DNA of 44,465 nt, taken from Bacteroidaceae bacterium. Its GTDB lineage: Bacteria; Bacteroidota; Bacteroidia; Bacteroidales; Bacteroidaceae. The translations under genes were made by a program, and so were the position numbers. This document shows positions 40,367 through 44,465 of this stretch, one piece after another. The notes under the pieces were generated by a model. It was given only the letters and a program-made list of their open reading frames with translations. It was not told where the DNA came from and ran no database searches. How positions within the stretch are numbered: position 1 is the first letter of the stretch; every line of letters starts with the position of its first letter. The DNA lies in NCBI GenBank assembly GCA_011959205.1, contig BLLV01000106.1, positions 1 through 44,465 on the forward strand. The letters are read 5' to 3'.

Positions 40367-41623
40367 TTAATCTGCTCTAAGTGCTTCGATAGGCCGGATC
40401 ATGACAGCTTTGCGGGCAGGAAAGAAACCTGCCAGTGTACCGGCTATCACTAACGTCATGGTTGCTTGTATGGCTACACTGATGTCTACAGTGGGATTGA
40501 GGAACACCGTTTCGGTGAAAACCCCTGCGTCCATTGTTTGATTCCCTGCCACGGCATTCATGTATTCCGTAGCGGCAATACCTGCCACCATTCCTATATA
40601 TCCGAAAAAGGTGGTAATTGCTATACTTTCGGCTATAATCAGCCATAAAATGGATACAGGCTTGGCGCCCAACGCTTTGCGGATACCAAATTCATGGGTC
40701 CGTTCTTTTACAGTAATCAGCATGATATTGCTTACACCCACTATGCCGCTCAGCAACGTGAATATGCCGATCACCCAAATGGCTATAGTCAGAATGCGCA
40801 TACCTTTTTCTTGTTGCATGAATTGAGTGAAACGGTTCCACATCCAGATGGCACCTTTATCATCAGCTGTAAAACGATGATGTATGCCAATAGCTTTGCG
40901 GTACTCCTTTTCGAAAGTTTTGTTTTTTTCTTCCGTATCGAGCCCCTGTGTCATAAATATCAGATTGTTCAGCTTGTCACCTTTATTATATATAAGTTGT
41001 AAGGTGGTGAAGGGAATGAAGGCATTGGGTTGGAAACTTCCCTTGTCGGTAAACAGGCCTACCACTTGATATACCACTCCGTTGGCATTGACAAATTTTC
41101 CGATAGCCTTGTCCGCCTCTTTTTTAAAGAGCATTTCTGCGGTTTTGGTATGAAGGATGATCACTTTTCGTCGCTGGCGGATATCAATGTCATTGATAAA
41201 CCTTCCTCTGGCGGGTTTTACTCTTTCCACATCCTTATGATTGGGATATACTCCTTCTAATGTGGTGGATACGTAGTCTTGTCCGTATGTTAAGGTCACA
41301 TTGCTCTGACGTACGGTAGCTCCTACGCTGATGACATTTTTCGGAAAATCGGTTTCGGTTATCCGATAATCTTTATTGTCCAGTTTTATGCGTCGTCCTT
41401 CTTTTAATCCGTCGTATGCTTTGGAAGTCCATCCGGGAAATACTTTGATGGAGTTCATAGCCATGTCTGCAGATGAACTTTCGAAAGCGTGGATTAGTCC
41501 GTTGCCCGCTCCCAGCAGTACGATCAACATGAAGATGCCCCAGGCTACGGCAAATCCGGTGAGGAACGTGCGTAATTTATTGCGCTTTATTGTTCCGAAT
41601 ATTTCTTGAATAAGATCAATCAT
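40367..41623 (-). CDS. MacB-type ABC permease (FtsX family), first of two
   Basis: This 418-residue protein is a diverged paralogue of the next permease. It shows an N-terminal helix (LRTFLTGFAVAWGIFMLIVLLGAGNG), a MacB periplasmic domain (about 50-280) and a C-terminal FtsX domain (IVGVSNIMLITVKERTHEFGIRKALGAKPVSI). Its sequence around the periplasmic loop is quite different from its partner, as expected if the two form a heterodimer with unequal substrate-contact surfaces. It follows the ATPase gene by 9 nt and precedes the second permease by 4 nt. The whole row is a single leftward operon. Confidence 0.88.
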   Translation of the reverse strand: MIDLIQEIFGTIKRNKLRTFLTGFAVAWGIFMLIVLLGAGNGLIHAFESSSADMAMNSIKVFPGWTSKAYDGLKEGRRIKLDNKDYRITETDFPKNVISVGATVRQSNVTLTYGQDYVSTTLEGVYPNHKDVERVKPARGRFINDIDIRQRRKVIILHTKTAEMLFKKEADKAIGKFVNANGVVYQVVGLFTDKGSFQPNAFIPFTTLQLIYNKGDKLNNLIFMTQGLDTEEKNKTFEKEYRKAIGIHHRFTADDKGAIWMWNRFTQFMQQEKGMRILTIAIWVIGIFTLLSGIVGVSNIMLITVKERTHEFGIRKALGAKPVSILWLIIAESIAITTFFGYIGMVAGIAATEYMNAVAGNQTMDAGVFTETVFLNPTVDISVAIQATMTLVIAGTLAGFFPARKAVMIRPIEALRAD

Positions 41624-41632
41624 GGGCGTCAG

Positions 41633-42352
41633 TTATTTCATGAATCCGTTCTTTCCGAAAGGAGAGGCATTATGGTCAATGTTTTCTTCAATCCGCTCAA
41701 TCACCCCATCCTTGATATGGATGATTTTGTCTGTCTGGTTCGCCACCCCGCTTTCGTGGGTTACGACCACGATGGTCAGTCCCTCATTTTTATGCAGTTC
41801 TTTCAAAATGTTCATCACTTCCACGGAAGTTTTACTGTCCAAAGCTCCGGTAGGTTCATCGGCAAGGATGATTTGCGGTTTGGAAATCAAGGCACGTGCT
41901 ATGGCTACACGTTGTTTTTGTCCGCCGGACAATTCGTTGGGCATGTGATGCGCCCATTCTTTAAGTCCCAGCTTGTCAAGGTATTCTAATGCCATTTGAT
42001 TTCTCTTTTTCCGGCTCACTCCTTGATAGAAGAGGGGAAGCGCTACATTTTCTACCGCATTTTTAAAGGAAATCAGGTTGAAGGACTGAAAGATGAAGCC
42101 TATCATCCGGTTTCTGTACTCGGCGGAGCGGGTTTCGCTCAGATTCTTGATTAATACGTCGTTCAAATAATATTCTCCCGAATCGTAGTTGTCCAAGATG
42201 CCTAAAATGTTCAATAAAGTGGACTTTCCGGAACCCGAAGCACCCATAATGGAAACAAACTCACCCCGTTCTATGTCGAGGTCAATGCCTTTCAAAACAT
42301 GCAGCGGTGCTCCGTTGTGATAGGTTTTGTTGATGTTCTCTAAATGTATCAT
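41633..42352 (-). CDS. ABC exporter ATPase, MacB/LolD type
   Basis: This 239-residue ATPase begins MIHLENINKTYHNGAP and carries Walker A GASGSGKST, Q-loop FIFQSFNLISFKNAVENV, signature LSGGQKQR, Walker B IILADEPTGALDSKTS and H-loop VVVTHES. Compared with the LolD-like ATPase at 26615 it has a slightly longer C-terminus (IKDGVIERIEENIDHNASP). It is the first gene of the five-gene exporter operon. I found no clear promoter in the region shared with the divergent ROK gene. The system would drive export through the TolC channel from the periplasmic side. Confidence 0.9.
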   Translation of the reverse strand: MIHLENINKTYHNGAPLHVLKGIDLDIERGEFVSIMGASGSGKSTLLNILGILDNYDSGEYYLNDVLIKNLSETRSAEYRNRMIGFIFQSFNLISFKNAVENVALPLFYQGVSRKKRNQMALEYLDKLGLKEWAHHMPNELSGGQKQRVAIARALISKPQIILADEPTGALDSKTSVEVMNILKELHKNEGLTIVVVTHESGVANQTDKIIHIKDGVIERIEENIDHNASPFGKNGFMK

Positions 42353-42439
42353 TACCGATGAATTTAACTTGTGTTTGCCTGGTTAGACGTTCTGAAGATA
42401 CAAAAAGTTGCAATGCTATATGAAATAATTGAAAAAAAA

Positions 42440-42471
42440 TTTGCTCTCTTTTTTCGCATTGTGTACATTTG
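42440..42471 (+). promoter_or_regulatory. Promoter of the ROK kinase-mutarotase operon
   Basis: TTTG at 42440-42443, a 20-nt spacer and TACATTTG at 42464-42471 match the Bacteroidota consensus completely. The ATG at 42505 is 33 nt downstream. Confidence 0.8.
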
Positions 42472-42504
42472 CTCAAAATAACTAACCCTAAATAATAATA
42501 TATC

Positions 42505-43476
42505 ATGGTAACAGGCATGGAAAAACCCTACGTAGTAGGTATGGACATTGGTGGAACTAATACTGTTTTCGGTATCGTAGATTCACGTGGTAATGTATTA
42601 GCCACAGATTCTGTTAAGACACAATCATTTTCTAAAATAGAGGATTATGTGGAGGCTGTCAGTTCAAAATTGCGTCCGTTGATTGAGTCATTCGGTGGTG
42701 TGGAGAAAATAAAAGGTATGGGTGTAGGTGCTCCTAATGGGAACTACTACAACGGTACTATTGAATTTGCTCCGAATCTTCCCTGGAAAGGTGTAATTCC
42801 TTTAGCTGCCTTGTTTGAAGAAGCGATAGGTGTGCCTACTGCTTTGACAAATGATGCAAACGCTGCAGCTATCGGTGAAATGACATACGGTGCGGCTCGC
42901 GGTATGAAAGATTTTATTATGATTACTCTTGGAACCGGTGTCGGTAGTGGTATCGTAGTAAATGGACAATTGGTTTACGGACACGATGGCTTTGCCGGAG
43001 AATTAGGACATGTGATTGTTCGTCGTGACGGACGTCAGTGTGGTTGTGGACGTAAGGGTTGTTTGGAAACTTACTGTTCGGCTACAGGTGTGGCACGTAC
43101 GGCACGTGAATTTTTGGTTGCTCGTCCTGAACCTAGTTTGTTAAGAGATATTCCAGCTGAAAATATTGTATCTAAAGATGTTTTTGATGCAGCTGTAAGA
43201 GGGGATAAATTGGCACAAGACATTTTTGAATATACAGGACGTATTTTAGGTGAGGCTTTGGCAGATTTCATTGCTTTCTCCAGTCCGGAAGCGATTATTC
43301 TGTTTGGTGGATTAGCAAAATCCGGTGATTATATCATGAAGCCGATTCGTAAAGCGATAGATGATAATATCTTGAAAATTTACGAAGGAAAGACTAAATT
43401 GTTGATTTCCGAATTGAAGGATGCCGATGCTGCCGTATTGGGAGCTAGCGCGTTAGGCTGGGAAGTAAAAGAATAA
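42505..43476 (+). CDS. ROK-family sugar kinase, probable glucokinase
   Basis: This 323-residue protein has the ATP-binding DIGGTNTVFGIVD motif near its start. The sugar-binding ALTNDANAAAIGEMTYG and GTGVGSGIVVNGQLVYGHDGFAGELGH (ROK glucose-pocket segment) follow, and a zinc-binding CGCGRKGCLETYCS completes the ROK hallmarks. Those features favour glucokinase (glucose to glucose-6-phosphate), although ROK kinases for other hexoses exist. An alternative ATG at 42517 (MEKPYVVGMDIGG) may be the real start. Its stop overlaps the mutarotase start (TAATG), so the two genes are translationally coupled. That pairing hints at joint handling of one sugar. Confidence 0.88.
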   Translation: MVTGMEKPYVVGMDIGGTNTVFGIVDSRGNVLATDSVKTQSFSKIEDYVEAVSSKLRPLIESFGGVEKIKGMGVGAPNGNYYNGTIEFAPNLPWKGVIPLAALFEEAIGVPTALTNDANAAAIGEMTYGAARGMKDFIMITLGTGVGSGIVVNGQLVYGHDGFAGELGHVIVRRDGRQCGCGRKGCLETYCSATGVARTAREFLVARPEPSLLRDIPAENIVSKDVFDAAVRGDKLAQDIFEYTGRILGEALADFIAFSSPEAIILFGGLAKSGDYIMKPIRKAIDDNILKIYEGKTKLLISELKDADAAVLGASALGWEVKE

Positions 43477-43865
43477 TGGAAGACAGGAAACAAGGATATA
43501 AAGTCCGGAAATATCACGGGCCGGTAAAGCGTTATTGTCAGATGTTGAATCTGAAAGATGATCAGGCCTTGATAGCCGAGTATAGAAAGCGTCATTCGAA
43601 AGGCAAGGTCTGGCCGGAAACGTTGGCGGCTATCCGTGAAGTCGGTATTTTGGAAATGGAAATTTATATCTTGGGTACTAATTTGTTTATGATAGTGGAA
43701 ACGCCTCTTGATTTTGATTGGGATACAGCTATGGCCAGAATGGCTACGTTGCCTCGCCAGGCAGAATGGGAAGAGTATATGTCTATCTTTCAACAGGCAG
43801 AGCCGGGAGCGTCTTCAGCTGAAAAATGGCAGTTGATGGATAGAATGTTTTATCTATATGAATAA
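43476..43865 (+). CDS. RhaM-type (PF05336) sugar mutarotase, kinase-linked copy
   Basis: This 129-residue protein is a clear homologue of the PUL mutarotase at 11531. Shared blocks include GYKV, GPVKR, LIAEY, RHS, GILEMEIYI, LFMIVETP, FDW, MATLPRQ-like, EW, MSIFQ, EKW and a C-terminal LYE. It should interconvert sugar anomers in the cytoplasm. Its start overlaps the ROK kinase stop by one base, so the pair is coupled. The kinase partner means the substrate could be glucose or another hexose rather than a 6-deoxy sugar. Differences between the copies cluster in the N-terminus and the late acidic loop, consistent with different partners. The sugar is not certain for either copy. Confidence 0.82.
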   Translation: MEDRKQGYKVRKYHGPVKRYCQMLNLKDDQALIAEYRKRHSKGKVWPETLAAIREVGILEMEIYILGTNLFMIVETPLDFDWDTAMARMATLPRQAEWEEYMSIFQQAEPGASSAEKWQLMDRMFYLYE

Positions 43866-43877
43866 TTTTTATTTTGG

Positions 43878-43927
43878 ATAATATAAGAAAAGGATATGAT
43901 AGAAATCATATCCTTTTCTTATATTAT
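43878..43927 (+). terminator. Long AT-rich bidirectional hairpin
   Basis: A stem of over 20 bp (43880-43900 with 43905-43925, extendable to 43878 and 43927) has the 4-nt loop AGAA. It lies between the mutarotase stop and the end of the leftward small gene at 43964. The T-rich flanks suit termination in both directions. Confidence 0.75.
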
Positions 43928-43963
43928 TAAATTATAAACTTGTGCTCTTTACGGTAAAGCTCA

Positions 43964-44098
43964 TCAGGCATTAGCCTGTTGGCTCATTAATTTCTGAAGC
44001 TTGTATCGCAAAGATTGGCAAGCAGCTCCTTTTCTCATTGCTTTGTATCTTTTTAATTGATACTGCAACATCTCGATTGTGTCATTTGTTCTTTTCAT
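43964..44098 (-). CDS. Small basic helical protein, 44 residues
   Basis: A complete 45-codon minus-strand gene runs from ATG at 44098 to TGA at 43964-43966. The product begins MKRTNDTIEMLQYQLKRYKA and ends KLQKLMSQQANA. It is Lys/Arg/Gln-rich with regularly spaced Met, Leu and Tyr, which predicts one long amphipathic helix. It has a single Cys (residue 27) and no signal peptide. A consensus -7 box lies on the minus strand at 44177-44184, with a small hairpin (44117-44135) in the leader. The AT-rich hairpin at 43878 follows its stop. These signals on both sides make it more than a chance frame. I do not recognise the family; a nucleic-acid-binding or regulatory peptide is possible. Confidence 0.6.
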   Translation of the reverse strand: MKRTNDTIEMLQYQLKRYKAMRKGAACQSLRYKLQKLMSQQANA

Positions 44099-44116
44099 AA
44101 TTACATCTTTTTTTAT

Positions 44117-44135
44117 GTTCTCCCGTTTGGAGAAC
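44117..44135 (-). other. Leader hairpin of the 44-residue protein gene
   Basis: A 7-bp stem (44117-44123 with 44129-44135, 5-nt loop) lies between the -7 box and the start codon, 19 nt before the ATG. It may regulate translation or be incidental. Confidence 0.35.
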
Positions 44136-44176
44136 TGGTTATTCCTAAAAACCTTTTGTCTTCTCTTTTACTACTG

Positions 44177-44184
44177 CAAAGATA
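44177..44184 (-). promoter_or_regulatory. -7 promoter element of the 44-residue protein gene
   Basis: The minus strand reads TATCTTTG, matching TAnnTTTG, 78 nt before the ATG at 44098. No good -33 element is seen. The nearby palindrome TATGTTTAGAAACATA (44202-44217) lies where an operator could act. Confidence 0.5.
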
Positions 44185-44389
44185 ACACCAAAATCATTAT
44201 TTATGTTTAGAAACATAGAATTAATCCTCTGTATTTAACTTTTTATGTGTATTTACTTTGGTTGTTTAGTATATGTTAAGAAATATAATTGTAGTAATGG
44301 CACTTATGATCTGACAGTGTAATGTTCATTAACAAAAATAGAAACTTTTCTTAAATCATGTTATAAAACAGGTTTTAGTATTGGAATGA

Positions 44390-44420
44390 TTTGTATATTC
44401 CGGTAAAGTTCGTACCTTTG
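44390..44420 (+). promoter_or_regulatory. Promoter for a gene to the right of the window
   Basis: TTTG at 44390-44393, a 19-nt spacer and TACCTTTG at 44413-44420 form a complete consensus. No coding start follows before the window ends at 44465, so the gene lies outside. Confidence 0.7.
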
Positions 44421-44465
44421 CATTGTGTTTTTCATAGTATTAGATTTAAGGTTAACAAAGGTTGG

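Noticed and set aside
1-44465. Integrated mobile element or prophage
   Set aside because: No integrase, transposase, relaxase or phage structural gene is seen, and the tRNA-Leu gene is intact with no duplicated 3' end found nearby.

Overview
The window looks like chromosome from a gut Bacteroidales species, most probably Phocaeicola (Bacteroides) vulgatus or a close relative. The evidence is a SusC/SusD pair, a GLPGLI protein, TonB-type barrels, lipoproteins with Bacteroidota-style signals, single-chain glycyl-tRNA synthetase, and promoters of the Bacteroidota type (TTTG or TTG, about 20 nt, then TAnnTTTG) in front of many genes. I see no insertion sequence, integrase, phage gene or CRISPR array.

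Layout. 1-842: a terminator, then a MarC-family membrane protein with its own promoter. 864-14938: a polysaccharide-utilisation locus (PUL). Its leftward arm encodes an aldo-keto reductase, an amidohydrolase-fold lactonase and a zinc-dependent dehydrogenase, with an AraC regulator just upstream. Its rightward arm encodes a GH29 exo-glycosidase, SusC, SusD, a RhaM-type mutarotase, a decayed GH43-like gene, and a GH31 enzyme. The three leftward enzymes fit oxidation of free L-galactose (or its 6-deoxy form, L-fucose): sugar to 1,5-lactone to aldonate to 5-keto acid (D-tagaturonate from L-galactose). The GH29 would release the sugar, the mutarotase would interconvert its anomers, and AraC would sense it.

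15039-23590 is mainly housekeeping: tRNA-Leu(UAG); a leftward topoisomerase IV subunit A, barrel protein and S41 peptidase operon; glyS with an FKBP lipoprotein; a 460-bp gap with a palindromic 22-nt repeat cassette; and asd. 23756-28684: an antiporter with a soluble tail, a TcdA-like dehydratase and a LolD-like ATPase run rightward, facing an iron-dependent alcohol dehydrogenase whose C-terminus is a DUF2007-like domain with its own strong Shine-Dalgarno and start. 28761-30602: a CvfB-like S1 protein and an exported His/Tyr/Arg-rich protein.

30907-36471: an ECF sigma factor, a short single-span protein that could be its anti-sigma factor, and an unknown membrane lipoprotein converge on a leftward GLPGLI plus TonB-like barrel pair. 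36624-42352: a leftward tripartite MacB-type export operon (ATPase, two permeases, adaptor, TolC). 42505-43865: a ROK sugar kinase translationally coupled to a second RhaM-type mutarotase. The window ends with an unlisted 44-codon basic small protein on the minus strand and a well-formed promoter pointing out of the window.
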